This document shows positions 24,805 to 33,397 of a stretch of 64,000 nucleotides of DNA, one piece after another. The stretch's first letter is position 1, and every line of letters begins with the position of its first letter. The position numbers and the translations under genes were made by a program. Source of the DNA: Ruminococcus sp. (GTDB lineage: Bacteria > Bacillota > Clostridia > Oscillospirales > Ruminococcaceae); the NCBI GenBank assembly GCA_017622925.1, contig JAGAQC010000002.1, positions 1 through 64,000 on the forward strand, written 5' to 3'. A model generated the notes under the pieces. It was not told the origin of the DNA. It was given only the letters and a program-made list of their open reading frames with translations, and ran no database searches.

Positions 24805-26208
24805 CTACTTAAACTTTTTAAAATATTCTTTTGTTTCCGATACTACCACACCTGAAAGAGCAAGCAATGCAGTGATATTCGGAAGCGCCATAAGTCCGTT
24901 GAAAATGTCGGCTAAATTCCAGACAGCCGCAACAGTCATATATGGACCTATAAATACTGCGGCTATGTAAAGCACCTTGAAAATAACTGCCGCAGCTTTG
25001 CTTGAATTAGTCAAATATGAAAGGCAGCGTTCAGAGTAATAATTCCAGCCGAGAATTGTCGTGAAAGCAAAGAACATCAAACATATCATAAGCAGGAACG
25101 AAGAAAACCTTTCAGGAAAAGGCAGACCGCTGCGAAATGCCGCATTTGTGATCTCAACTCCCTGTAACTCGGGATTTTCCGTAAGGCAGCCCGAAATTAC
25201 GATAGTAAGTCCCGTCATCGTACAAACAACTATGGTATCAATAAAAGTACCTGTCATTGTAACAAGTCCCTGACGTACAGGTTCGTTTGTTTTGGCGGCT
25301 GCGGCTGCAATGGGAGCAGAACCAAGACCTGCTTCGTTCGAGAAGATACCTCGCGCTATGCCTTTTTGCATAGATACCATGATCGCTCCAAGAACTCCGC
25401 CCGATACAGCCTTCAAACCGAACGCACTCTGAACTATTTCGGCAATGGCTGACGGTATCGCAGTCAGATGAGTGAAAATTATTATAAGGCAGCAGCACAC
25501 GTAAACGGCGATCATCAAAGGAATGAAAACCTCTGAAACCTTTGCAATGGATTGTATTCCGCCTAAGATTATAAGTGCGGCAAGGACAGTAATAATAATT
25601 CCCACAATTATCTGTGTAACTGTATAATCGTTCCCGAAAAGCGATACGGTATGGGATCTCTCAGGGTCAAAAAAGCTGTTTGCGGCAGAAGTAATACTGT
25701 TTATCTGAGTAAACGTTCCTATTCCCATAAGTCCCACAAATACTCCGAAAACGGCGAAAATCTTGCCAAGCCATTTCCACTTTACGCCCATGCCGTTTTC
25801 GATGTAATAGAACGGACCGCCGAGCATAGTGCCGTTTTTGTCCTTAACACGGTATTTTATTGCCAAAAGTCCTTCGGAATATTTAGTTGCCATTCCGAAA
25901 AAAGCGGCAATTTCCATCCACAACAATGCTCCCGGACCTCCGGCTGCTATAGCTGTAGCAACTCCCACGATGTTTCCCGTGCCGATAGTTGCGGACAGTG
26001 CGGTACAAAGCGCACCAAAGCTTGATATTTCGCCCTGTCCTCCGTCCTCTTTTGCAAACATGTACTTCAGCGCAAGCCATAATCTGCGTATCTGAAGTCC
26101 ACGAAGCCGAAGTGTGAGAAACAATCCGCAGCCAAGTATAAGGAGGATAAGCGGAATTCCCCACACCACATCGTCAATTTTTTGAATTATGCGTCCAAAC
26201 GCCTCCAT
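24805..26208 (-). CDS. Sodium:alanine symporter family (AgcS)
   Basis: 467-aa secondary transporter of the alanine/glycine:cation symporter family. About ten hydrophobic helices are visible. Family signatures are FGALCTALSATIGTGNIVGVA near residue 65-85, GGPGALLWME, and GIFSNEAGLGSAPIAAAAAK near residue 295. It likely imports alanine or glycine with Na+. The start is supported by ATAGGAG 9 nt upstream. It has its own promoter and is followed by the palindromic repeat. Confidence 0.92.
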   Translation of the reverse strand: MEAFGRIIQKIDDVVWGIPLILLILGCGLFLTLRLRGLQIRRLWLALKYMFAKEDGGQGEISSFGALCTALSATIGTGNIVGVATAIAAGGPGALLWMEIAAFFGMATKYSEGLLAIKYRVKDKNGTMLGGPFYYIENGMGVKWKWLGKIFAVFGVFVGLMGIGTFTQINSITSAANSFFDPERSHTVSLFGNDYTVTQIIVGIIITVLAALIILGGIQSIAKVSEVFIPLMIAVYVCCCLIIIFTHLTAIPSAIAEIVQSAFGLKAVSGGVLGAIMVSMQKGIARGIFSNEAGLGSAPIAAAAAKTNEPVRQGLVTMTGTFIDTIVVCTMTGLTIVISGCLTENPELQGVEITNAAFRSGLPFPERFSSFLLMICLMFFAFTTILGWNYYSERCLSYLTNSSKAAAVIFKVLYIAAVFIGPYMTVAAVWNLADIFNGLMALPNITALLALSGVVVSETKEYFKKFK

Positions 26209-26245
26209 CGGATCATACTCCTATCATTTCATTTTTCCGATTTAT

Positions 26246-26274
26246 ATTATAACATATAATCAGGAAAATTGCAA
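26246..26274 (-). promoter_or_regulatory. AgcS symporter promoter
   Basis: On the minus strand TTGCAA (26269-26274) and TATAAT (26246-26251) are 17 nt apart. Confidence 0.75.
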
Positions 26275-26344
26275 CAGCCGCGGAGGTAAATTTGGGTCAA
26301 CATTTTTTCAACGCGAACTTGTCCGCGGGGACTCCCCGCTTATA

Positions 26345-26394
26345 AGAGCCTGTTCAGTATCTCCCCGCACACGCCGAGATTCTGAACAGGCTCT
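26345..26394. repeat. 50-bp perfect-arm hairpin
   Basis: AGAGCCTGTTCAG (26345-26357) and CTGAACAGGCTCT (26382-26394) form a 13-bp stem, extended by ATCTC/GAGAT. It lies beyond the stop of the VWA gene on the minus strand. No T-run follows, so it may be a repeat remnant rather than a terminator. Confidence 0.55.
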
Positions 26395-26477
26395 AACATA
26401 TCTGCATATGAAATGCAAGCGTTTTTTTACGTTCTTTTGGAATCCAAATGTTATACTCTCCTCTATTGCAGACAGTA

Positions 26478-28163
26478 TCACACCTGAGCGTTAAACAAAT
26501 TTTTCAAGGCATAAACAACATCGTCGGAATCCGCATTTACGCTTGCGGCTTCATTTATAGCCGAAAGCTTGCCGAGTTCGTCAAGGTCGGCATTGTAGCC
26601 GATAGTATATATCGGTATTTCAAGAGCCTGAATAATTCTCGAAATATCCTTGAGCGAACAGCCCACATTTGTTACGCCGTCGCTGAGCACGAACATCATT
26701 ATCTTTGCGTCGGGGTGCTGTTCTTTTGCGTCAAGAAGCATATCGGCGGCTACGGCAACTCCGTCGAAGGTAGCCGTACTTCCAAAGGGAGATATATCCT
26801 CTACTGCTCCCGTGAAATATGCCCGATGATTCAGGCTGAACTTATCTATCGGCAGATTGATCTGCACATCGCTGTTGTAAGTAACAAGACCTATGTAGTT
26901 ATCCTCACCGATATACTGCGAGGCGTTTATCAGGGATTTTTTCAGTTGAGCGATAGGTTCGCCGTCCATACTGCCTGACGTATCAGCCACGAATACAGCT
27001 ATAACGGGCTTTCCTGCGTCCTTTTCCTCTTTCCACAGCTTCTGCGCCGAGATAAGAGAAGTACCGTTTATTTCGGGAATATCTGAGGAATAGCCGAAAT
27101 CCTGATTAAATCCGTATTTATCCGCAAGCTTCTGCGATTTATCGTTCTTGCAGTATTCAACAAACTGTGAAAGTACCTCCTGTTCGGCGGCGGAAAGGCT
27201 TCCCAAAGAATACATGGGATTGTTATGTTCAACGCCGAAAGGAATAAATTTATAATTTTTCAATGAGGGGTCGTTGTAAACCGTTTGGGATTCAAGAATA
27301 AACGCGTCAAGAGAACCCGATTCCGCCGCTTCACGCATTTGCAGGGTCGTATATGCGACAAACGGCACGTTCGCCTGAAATTCAACGAAAGATTCAACCG
27401 CCGATGTACTGAGCATATCAGTGCTGTCGAAGCAGTTCAGAGCCGAAACGAGGAAGTTTAGTCCCGTTGAAGATGCGTAGGGATTGGTGTAGCCCATTGC
27501 TATAGTTCCGTCAACAGTCGCCTGTATAACTGTATCAATGGACACATTACCGTACTTTGTTTCAATTTCGGAATAAGTATCCTTATCGACAAGTATTCCT
27601 GCCGTGTTGCTGACAAGGCTGTCGTCAATAAGCTGTATGTCAACACCCTCAGCTTCGACCATTTCACCCCAAAGCTCATTTGATGGAGTATATGCCTGCG
27701 GAACGTACTTTCCCGATGAAATATAGTCCACGGAAAGTCCAGAAGCCACAGGACGTACAGACACGGATATGTCGCGTCCGTCTATTTCAAAATTCTCATT
27801 ATTGAAATTCTCGGCGACCTCGTTGAGCCAGCCGTCCGTACCCTTGCTTGATTTTTCCGTAGAAGAAAAAATCTCTATATCAATGTCTCCGTTTCCCGAA
27901 ACGCTCAGCGGATATTTGCTTATATCGGGAAGTTCGTCTGCAAGAGAGGAGCTGCCGATCTCGACCTGAGCTTTTCTCGGCTCAACTGATGTGACGCTGA
28001 TTTTTTTCAGGAGTTTCGGCAGATCTTCCATAGCTTCCTCTTTGGAGATCTCCCTTGCGCTTTTGCCGATATTCTTGGTGAGGAAAATACCTCCGCCCAC
28101 AACGCCGACTACAAGTACTCCTATAACCGTCATTGTTCCGATGATTTTTCCGTTATTGTTCAT
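26478..28163 (-). CDS. Membrane-anchored VWA protein with binding-protein-like domain
   Basis: 561-aa envelope protein. An N-terminal helix (about 8-28) anchors it outside the membrane. Residues about 85-350 resemble an ABC-type extracellular solute-binding domain (LNEVAENFNN, VQAYTPS-like segments). Residues about 388-561 are a von Willebrand A domain with the MIDAS motif DTSGS at 394-398, a central Thr (GSTATFDG) and SDGVTN. Such proteins bind partners through a divalent metal; the ligand is unknown. It follows a small two-helix membrane protein gene (36 nt apart), and both are divergent from a flotillin-like gene. Confidence 0.85.
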   Translation of the reverse strand: MNNNGKIIGTMTVIGVLVVGVVGGGIFLTKNIGKSAREISKEEAMEDLPKLLKKISVTSVEPRKAQVEIGSSSLADELPDISKYPLSVSGNGDIDIEIFSSTEKSSKGTDGWLNEVAENFNNENFEIDGRDISVSVRPVASGLSVDYISSGKYVPQAYTPSNELWGEMVEAEGVDIQLIDDSLVSNTAGILVDKDTYSEIETKYGNVSIDTVIQATVDGTIAMGYTNPYASSTGLNFLVSALNCFDSTDMLSTSAVESFVEFQANVPFVAYTTLQMREAAESGSLDAFILESQTVYNDPSLKNYKFIPFGVEHNNPMYSLGSLSAAEQEVLSQFVEYCKNDKSQKLADKYGFNQDFGYSSDIPEINGTSLISAQKLWKEEKDAGKPVIAVFVADTSGSMDGEPIAQLKKSLINASQYIGEDNYIGLVTYNSDVQINLPIDKFSLNHRAYFTGAVEDISPFGSTATFDGVAVAADMLLDAKEQHPDAKIMMFVLSDGVTNVGCSLKDISRIIQALEIPIYTIGYNADLDELGKLSAINEAASVNADSDDVVYALKNLFNAQV

Positions 28164-28199
28164 TTCAATAATCCCCTTTCAAAAATTTTGATGTGTCAA

Positions 28200-28856
28200 T
28201 TACCGCATATCGTCAAGCGAATCGTTGCCGTTTACACGAATGTCTCTCAGAGAATCGGTTATGGTCTGTAGACTGAGCGTAGCCGCATCGCTGCTGCCAT
28301 TGTCGCCAAGCATAGCGATCTCGTCTATAAATCTGCGGAAAACTTCGAGATACTGTGCATTTGTATTAAGCATGTTATTTATGTAGTTTCCGTTTCGGTT
28401 GACGTCATTGTTGTCGTTCTTGTCAAAAATAAGCAGACGATTGATGATACGGCTGAAGTTCTGAAACATGTTCGTCTGTACCTCGTCAATTGCGGAATCG
28501 AAGGTGCTGTCCTCCGAAAGAGCTTTAAGCTTTTCTTTTCTGCTTTGAAACTGTGAAAGCTGCTCCAAGGCAATGTCTATCTGTCTGCCATAGGGGGTAT
28601 TCATACCTTTCCAGCCTTTGAACGCCGACTCGAAATCGTCTGCGTCGGCATTGGCTTTGTCCTTTATAACAGGCTTCTTGAAAGCCGTAGACAGCAGCAG
28701 GTAGTTGCCCGCAATAAAAAGCACGATGCTGACAATAATTACGGCGAGCCTGATTTGTCCGCTTAGTGACGTGATACCCCGTGAAAGCAATATCACATCG
28801 GTAAGAGCGAGTACAACGTTAAATACTATAATAAACGGAAGTTTCTGCGTATTCAA
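28200..28856 (-). CDS. Two-helix membrane protein, unknown
   Basis: Predicted 218-aa protein with two adjacent membrane helices near the N-terminus (FIIVFNVVLALTDVILL; IRLAVIIVSIVLFIAGNYLLL) and a ~150-residue, mostly helical cytoplasmic domain. The likely start is TTG at 28856, which has GGGAGG 8 nt upstream; an earlier TTG at 28901 lacks a ribosome site. No family recognised. It is first in an operon with the VWA protein gene and is driven by a good promoter divergent from the SPFH gene. Confidence 0.75.
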   Translation of the reverse strand: MNTQKLPFIIVFNVVLALTDVILLSRGITSLSGQIRLAVIIVSIVLFIAGNYLLLSTAFKKPVIKDKANADADDFESAFKGWKGMNTPYGRQIDIALEQLSQFQSRKEKLKALSEDSTFDSAIDEVQTNMFQNFSRIINRLLIFDKNDNNDVNRNGNYINNMLNTNAQYLEVFRRFIDEIAMLGDNGSSDAATLSLQTITDSLRDIRVNGNDSLDDMR

Positions 28857-28920
28857 ATTAAATTCCTCCCTTTGATTATTTTTCCCTCTATTGCAATTCA
28901 AAAATATGCAAGTTTATTTT

Positions 28921-28949
28921 ATTTTATCATATCTGCGCAAAAAAGTCAA
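28921..28949 (-). promoter_or_regulatory. Promoter of VWA operon
   Basis: On the minus strand TTGACT (28944-28949) and TAAAAT (28921-28926) are 17 nt apart. Confidence 0.8.
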
Positions 28950-29083
28950 TATATTTTAAAAAGACTTCATAAAAATCATTTTAAAGATTTTACACACTTT
29001 GACCGATTTTAGTTTGACAACGGAGCAGCCGTTTTTCAATTAATTGATATTAGATTATCATAACATATTTTTTTCTGCAAATC

Positions 29084-29112
29084 TTGACAAAATTTTAAAA
29101 ATACTGTATAAT
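29084..29112 (+). promoter_or_regulatory. Promoter of SPFH/flotillin gene
   Basis: TTGACA (29084-29089) and TATAAT (29107-29112) are 17 nt apart, near consensus. The ~130 nt between the two divergent promoters are AT-rich and hold nothing else I can name. Confidence 0.85.
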
Positions 29113-29119
29113 ATATTCA

Positions 29120-29185
29120 GCGTTATTGTTTAAGTTGCTTTAAAACTGCTTGTAACAATAACGCCGTCGGATTCCGCAAACCGGC
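29120..29185 (+). promoter_or_regulatory. Structured leader of SPFH gene
   Basis: GCGTTATTGTT (29120-29130) and AACAATAACGC (29154-29164) form a perfect 11-bp stem at the start of the transcript. A second stem, GCCG with CGGC, follows at about 29163-29185. No T-run follows, so it is more likely a stability or translation element than an attenuator. Confidence 0.5.
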
Positions 29186-29213
29186 GAGATCAATGATATG
29201 GAGGATTTATTTT

Positions 29214-30689
29214 ATGGACAACATTCCCGTACTGCCGATAGTTATCGGCATAATCATCGCAGTGGCGCTTATCATCATTCTTTCGATGGGCTACATCAAA
29301 GCTCCCCCGGATACGGCTTACATAATTTCGGGACTGAGAAGAAAGATAATCATCGGAAAGGCAAGTATCCGCATACCGTTCTTTGAGCGTGTGGATAAGC
29401 TGAAACTCCAGCTTATCGCTGTTGATGTCAAAACGTCAAGCGCAGTTCCGACTGCCGACTACATCAACATCAACGTTGATGCAAACGTCAACGTCAAAGT
29501 CAGCAGCGACCCCATACTTATCAAGCTCGGCGCAGAAAACTTCCTTAATAAAGAGCCTATCTACATCGCTAAGGTAGCGAGAGAGGTTCTTGAAGGTAAC
29601 ATGCGTGAGATCGTAGGTCAGATGACTTTGGAGGCTATGGTAAACGACCGTAAGGCTTTCGCTGAAAAGGTACAGGAGAATGCGGCTCCCGACCTTAACA
29701 GAATGGGTCTGGAGATCGTTTCGTTCAATGTTCAGAACTTTACCGACGATCAGAACCTTATCGAAAATCTCGGTATCGACAACACCACAAAAATTCAGAA
29801 GAAAGCGGCTATCGCGCGTGCCGAGTCTGAAAAGGAGATCGAGATCGCCAAGGCTCAGGCTAAAAAAGAGGCTAACGACGCAAGAGTTCTTGCCGATACG
29901 GAAATTGCACAGAAGAACAACGAGCTTGCTATCCGTCAGGCTGAACTGAAAAAAGAAGCGGATACTCAAATGGCTATCGCCGATGCAGCTTACGAGATAC
30001 AAAAGGAAGAACAGCGTAAAACTATCGAGGTTTCAAAAGCCAATGCAAATATCGCCGCATCCGAAAAGGACGTTGAACTAAAGTCAAAGCAGGCTGAGGT
30101 AATGGAAAAATACCTCGATGCCGATATTAAGAAAAAAGCCGAAGCTGAACGCTACAAAGCTCAGCAGGAAGCTGACGCAAAGCTTTATCAGTTGAAAAAA
30201 GAAGCCGAAGCCGACCGTTTCCAGCGTGAGCAGGAGGCGGAAGCGCAGAAAGCCGAAGCCGAAGCGCAGAAGTTTGCAAAAATGCAGGAGGCTGAGGGTA
30301 TCGCCGCCGTAGGTCAGGCTGAAGCGGACGCTATCCGAGCGAAAGGTCTTGCAGAAGCGGAGGGTATCAACGCCAAGGCGGAAGCTATGAAGAAATACGG
30401 AGAAGCCGCAGTTTTGGAAATGTACTTCCAAGCGCTTCCCGAAGTCGTAAAGAATGCCGCTATGCCGCTTGAAAAGGTCGATAAGATCACAATGTACGGC
30501 GACGGCAATTCAAGCAAAATGGTTGGCGATATTATCAATTCCACAGTTAAGATCACTGACGGTCTTACCGAAGCTACAGGCGTTGACATAAGAGCTATCC
30601 TGTCAGGCTTCTTGGGCGGAAAGATCGCTTCAAACGGAGGGCAGAACACTCCTCCGCCTGTGATCCCCACGGACGCTGATATTGAATGA
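29214..30689 (+). CDS. Flotillin-like SPFH domain protein
   Basis: 491-aa protein of the flotillin/SPFH (band 7) family, which forms membrane microdomain scaffolds. One N-terminal helix (about 5-27) is followed by the SPFH domain (to about 190), then a long Ala/Glu/Lys-rich coiled coil with repeated AEAE and KKEA heptads (about 190-400), and a small C-terminal domain ending in a Pro-rich tail. The chosen ATG has GGAGG 9 nt upstream; an earlier in-frame ATG at 29193 lacks a site. Length and layout match FloT/YuaG. It is divergent from the VWA operon, so the three may work together at the membrane (inference). Confidence 0.9.
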   Translation: MDNIPVLPIVIGIIIAVALIIILSMGYIKAPPDTAYIISGLRRKIIIGKASIRIPFFERVDKLKLQLIAVDVKTSSAVPTADYININVDANVNVKVSSDPILIKLGAENFLNKEPIYIAKVAREVLEGNMREIVGQMTLEAMVNDRKAFAEKVQENAAPDLNRMGLEIVSFNVQNFTDDQNLIENLGIDNTTKIQKKAAIARAESEKEIEIAKAQAKKEANDARVLADTEIAQKNNELAIRQAELKKEADTQMAIADAAYEIQKEEQRKTIEVSKANANIAASEKDVELKSKQAEVMEKYLDADIKKKAEAERYKAQQEADAKLYQLKKEAEADRFQREQEAEAQKAEAEAQKFAKMQEAEGIAAVGQAEADAIRAKGLAEAEGINAKAEAMKKYGEAAVLEMYFQALPEVVKNAAMPLEKVDKITMYGDGNSSKMVGDIINSTVKITDGLTEATGVDIRAILSGFLGGKIASNGGQNTPPPVIPTDADIE

Positions 30690-30693
30690 TCGG

Positions 30694-30727
30694 AATGCGG
30701 ACAGTTTCAAAGCTGTCCGCATTTTTT
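30694..30727 (+). terminator. Terminator of SPFH gene
   Basis: GCGGACAG (30697-30704) and CTGTCCGC (30713-30720) form the stem, followed by ATTTTTT. Confidence 0.92.
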
Positions 30728-30811
30728 ATAATTGGAAACTTCCGAAGATGTATAAACAGTCTCTAATTTAATCAACGGGAAAATTTTCTTGCTGAAAAGT
30801 GAAAAAAACTA

Positions 30812-30860
30812 TTGACAAAGCGTGAGCGGCGTGCTATAATGTACTTGTACAATAAGTACA
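30812..30860 (+). promoter_or_regulatory. Promoter and operator of GntR-ABC operon
   Basis: TTGACA (30812-30817) and TATAAT (30835-30840) are 17 nt apart. TGTACTT (30840-30846) and AAGTACA (30854-30860) form a 7-bp dyad at the transcription start, a likely operator for the GntR repressor encoded next. Confidence 0.8.
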
Positions 30861-30895
30861 CTACAGTACACCGCTCCATGGAAAGGCAGATAATA

Positions 30896-31270
30896 GTGGA
30901 AATAATAATCAGTACAAATACAGGAAAACCCATTTACGAGCAGATAACCTCTCAGATCAAGGCCAAGATAATGAGTGGGGAGCTTAGGACAGGGGATTCG
31001 ATACCGTCAATGCGTGCGCTGGCAAGATCAATACACGTCAGCGTAATAACCGTACAGAAGGCATATGAGGATCTCCAGCGTGACGGGTTTATTGAAACAA
31101 CAGTGGGAAGGGGCAGCTATGTCGCTGCGCAGAACAAGGATTTCTTTCAGGAAGAACAGCAGCGATGTGCGGAAGAACATCTCGAGGCTGCGGCAGAGAT
31201 CGGGCGTACAGGGGGAATACCTCTCAGCAAACTGGTAGAACTTCTCACTATGTTTTATGAGGAGGAGTAA
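30896..31270 (+). CDS. GntR-family repressor (YtrA-like)
   Basis: Predicted 124-aa regulator of the short YtrA subgroup. It starts with the family phrase GKPIYEQITSQIKAKI, has a winged helix (MRALARSIHVSVITVQKAYE) and ends in a short dimerisation tail. The start is probably the GTG at 30896 (or the ATG at 30878). An earlier TTG in the frame is the -35 box, so a longer protein is impossible from this promoter. It precedes an ABC ATPase and permease by 2 nt and likely represses the operon through the dyad at 30840-30860. Confidence 0.88.
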   Translation: MEIIISTNTGKPIYEQITSQIKAKIMSGELRTGDSIPSMRALARSIHVSVITVQKAYEDLQRDGFIETTVGRGSYVAAQNKDFFQEEQQRCAEEHLEAAAEIGRTGGIPLSKLVELLTMFYEEE

Positions 31271-31272
31271 TT

Positions 31273-32133
31273 ATGGAAACGCTTCTTAAAGTTGAGAATA
31301 TATGCAAGGAATACGACGGATTCAAGCTGGATAACGTTTCATTCACTATTCCAAAGGGAACTATTATGGGACTTGTCGGCGAGAACGGCGCAGGTAAAAG
31401 CACAACTATCAATATTATCCTTGATATTATCAAAAAGGACAGCGGAACTGTAACTTTTTGGGGAAAAGAACTTTCCTCAGACAAAAACATCAAAGAGGAT
31501 ATAGGAGTAGTTTTCGATGAAATAAATTTTCATGAAACGCTTACTCCTGAAAAAGTCGGCAAGATATGCGCCAAAGCATACAAACAGTGGAACGGCAGTA
31601 CCTATAACGGTTATCTTAAAAGGTTCGGTCTGCCTGCTGACAATGAGATAAAAACACTCTCAAAGGGCATGAAAATGAAACTCAGCATTGCTATTGCTCT
31701 TTCGCACGACCCGAAGCTGCTCATTCTCGATGAAGCAACAAGCGGTCTCGACCCTGTTATGCGCGATGATATACTCGATGTTTTTTTGGAGTTTGTTCAG
31801 GACGAGGAGCATTCCATAATGATGTCCTCACACATAACAACTGATTTGGAGAAGATAGCCGATAATATCACGTTCATTCACAAGGGCAGCGTGTTTTTCT
31901 CAAAGCTGAAAGACGAACTCAGGTACAGCTACGGAATAATCCGCTGCGGTGAATCCGACTTTAAGAAGATTGCGAAAGAGGACATTCTCGCATACCGCAG
32001 AGAGGAATATCAGCTGAGCGTTTTGGTTGCCGACAAGAAAGCCGCAAAAAGAAAATACAGGAATATGGTTGTAGATGATGCTGCGATCGACGATATACTT
32101 CTTATTTATGTGAAAGGGGAGCAGGTAAGATGA
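31273..32133 (+). CDS. ABC transporter ATP-binding protein
   Basis: 286-aa ATPase of an ABC-2-type exporter. Walker A GENGAGKST, signature LSKGMKMKLSIA (degenerate), Walker B LLILDEATSGLDP, and a switch His in MSSHITTD are present. The ~70-residue C-terminal extension fits YtrB-like exporters. The gene follows the GntR regulator and overlaps the permease start by 4 nt. Export substrate unknown; homologous operons often respond to envelope stress or cell-wall antibiotics. Confidence 0.9.
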   Translation: METLLKVENICKEYDGFKLDNVSFTIPKGTIMGLVGENGAGKSTTINIILDIIKKDSGTVTFWGKELSSDKNIKEDIGVVFDEINFHETLTPEKVGKICAKAYKQWNGSTYNGYLKRFGLPADNEIKTLSKGMKMKLSIAIALSHDPKLLILDEATSGLDPVMRDDILDVFLEFVQDEEHSIMMSSHITTDLEKIADNITFIHKGSVFFSKLKDELRYSYGIIRCGESDFKKIAKEDILAYRREEYQLSVLVADKKAAKRKYRNMVVDDAAIDDILLIYVKGEQVR

Positions 32134-32777
32134 AAAGTCTGATACTCAAAGATCTCTATAATATCGGGCATAATGTAAGGTCGCTTGTTATAAGTATGAT
32201 TTTTTGTGCGGGTATACTTTTTTTTACAACCGGCGGAGAAGGATTTGTGTATATGTCAACGATAATATTCACAATGATGATACTGACTACATTTGCTTTT
32301 GATGAAAACTGTAAATGGAATCATTACGCCATGACAATGCCTGTTTCAAAAAAAGATATTGTCGTATCAAAATATGCGGTAATGATAATATTTACTGCTA
32401 CAGGAGCTGTTGTGGGGCTTCTTGTCGGAGCAGTTTTTGCGGCTGCTTCAAAAAGTGCAGAGATGAATACGGAAAACATGCTTGAAATGCTTACAAACGC
32501 TGCCGCCGCATTTCTTATCGGAATAGTATTCGGCAGTATGGAAATTCCTCTTGTATTTAGGTTCGGAACAGAAAAAAGCAGACTGCTTATGTTTGTTTCA
32601 TTCCTTGTGCCGGCTGCGCTGTTCTTTGGAATTTATAAACTGCTCGTAACGGCAGGAGTGGAGTTCACCGACGATTTGTTTTTAAGGATCCTGTGCTTTT
32701 CACCTTTGTTTGCGGTAGTATGGGTATATGTTATGTTCAAAATAAGCTGTGCTGTTTTTGAACGTCGGGAAATATAA
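32130..32777 (+). CDS. ABC-2-type permease
   Basis: 215-aa membrane protein with six predicted helices, the partner of the ATPase at 31273-32133 (ATGA overlap). Residues 15-40, 40-58 and later segments are hydrophobic. No sequence motif reveals the substrate. Last gene of the GntR operon; a strong terminator follows. Confidence 0.85.
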   Translation: MKSLILKDLYNIGHNVRSLVISMIFCAGILFFTTGGEGFVYMSTIIFTMMILTTFAFDENCKWNHYAMTMPVSKKDIVVSKYAVMIIFTATGAVVGLLVGAVFAAASKSAEMNTENMLEMLTNAAAAFLIGIVFGSMEIPLVFRFGTEKSRLLMFVSFLVPAALFFGIYKLLVTAGVEFTDDLFLRILCFSPLFAVVWVYVMFKISCAVFERREI

Positions 32778-32789
32778 TGATAAATCTAA

Positions 32790-32828
32790 AAAACTCAGAG
32801 ATCAGCCGTTCGCCGACCTCTGAGTTTT
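32790..32828 (+). terminator. Terminator of GntR-ABC operon
   Basis: AAAACTCAGAG (32790-32800) and CTCTGAGTTTT (32818-32828), followed by more T residues. Confidence 0.9.
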
Positions 32829-32853
32829 TTTGAAGAATTTTTTTGAATAAAAA

Positions 32854-32883
32854 TTGACCATATGTGTTTTTGAAACGTATACT
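32854..32883 (+). promoter_or_regulatory. Promoter of ECF sigma operon
   Basis: TTGACC (32854-32859) and TATACT (32878-32883) are 18 nt apart. Confidence 0.65.
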
Positions 32884-32922
32884 AAGTGAAGAAGAATTCT
32901 GTTCTAAAAAGGAGGGAGAGCG

Positions 32923-33396
32923 TTGTCCGATGATGAAAGACTTTGCCGTGCTATGGATAAATACGGCGATATGCTGTTCCGATACTGTTTGATCTCTTTG
33001 CGCAGTCATACTGACGCCGAGGATATAGTACAGGAAACTTTTCTGACTTATTATAAAAAAGCTCCGAAATTTTCGGACGGCGGTCATGAAAAAGCATGGC
33101 TTTTGACTGTTGCTGCCAACAAGTGCCGTGACGTTCACCGATTCCGCAAAAGGCACATGACAGAATCAGAGGAGCTTCTGAACGACTATGCTGCCAAAGA
33201 GGAAGACAAGCGAATCCTTGAAGCTCTTTTGGAAGTTCCTGAAAAATTTCGTCAGCCTTTGAGTCTCCACTATATAGAGGGATTCAAGGTCTCGGAGATC
33301 TCCGATATTATGAATATCTCACAATCTGCTGTAAAAATGCGTCTTTCAAAAGGAAGAAAGCTTTTAGAGGAAATTTATCGAAAGGAGTTCATTTAG
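32923..33396 (+). CDS. ECF-type sigma factor
   Basis: 157-aa sigma-70 family factor with regions 2 and 4 only. Region 2 contains DAEDIVQETFLTYYKK and WLLTVAANKCRD; region 4 has the helix-turn-helix VSEISDIMNISQSAVKMRLSKGR. The start is TTG with a strong GGAGGGAG 6 nt or so upstream. It ends one nt before a gene for a membrane protein that is probably its anti-sigma factor. Confidence 0.92.
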   Translation: MSDDERLCRAMDKYGDMLFRYCLISLRSHTDAEDIVQETFLTYYKKAPKFSDGGHEKAWLLTVAANKCRDVHRFRKRHMTESEELLNDYAAKEEDKRILEALLEVPEKFRQPLSLHYIEGFKVSEISDIMNISQSAVKMRLSKGRKLLEEIYRKEFI

Positions 33397-33397
33397 T

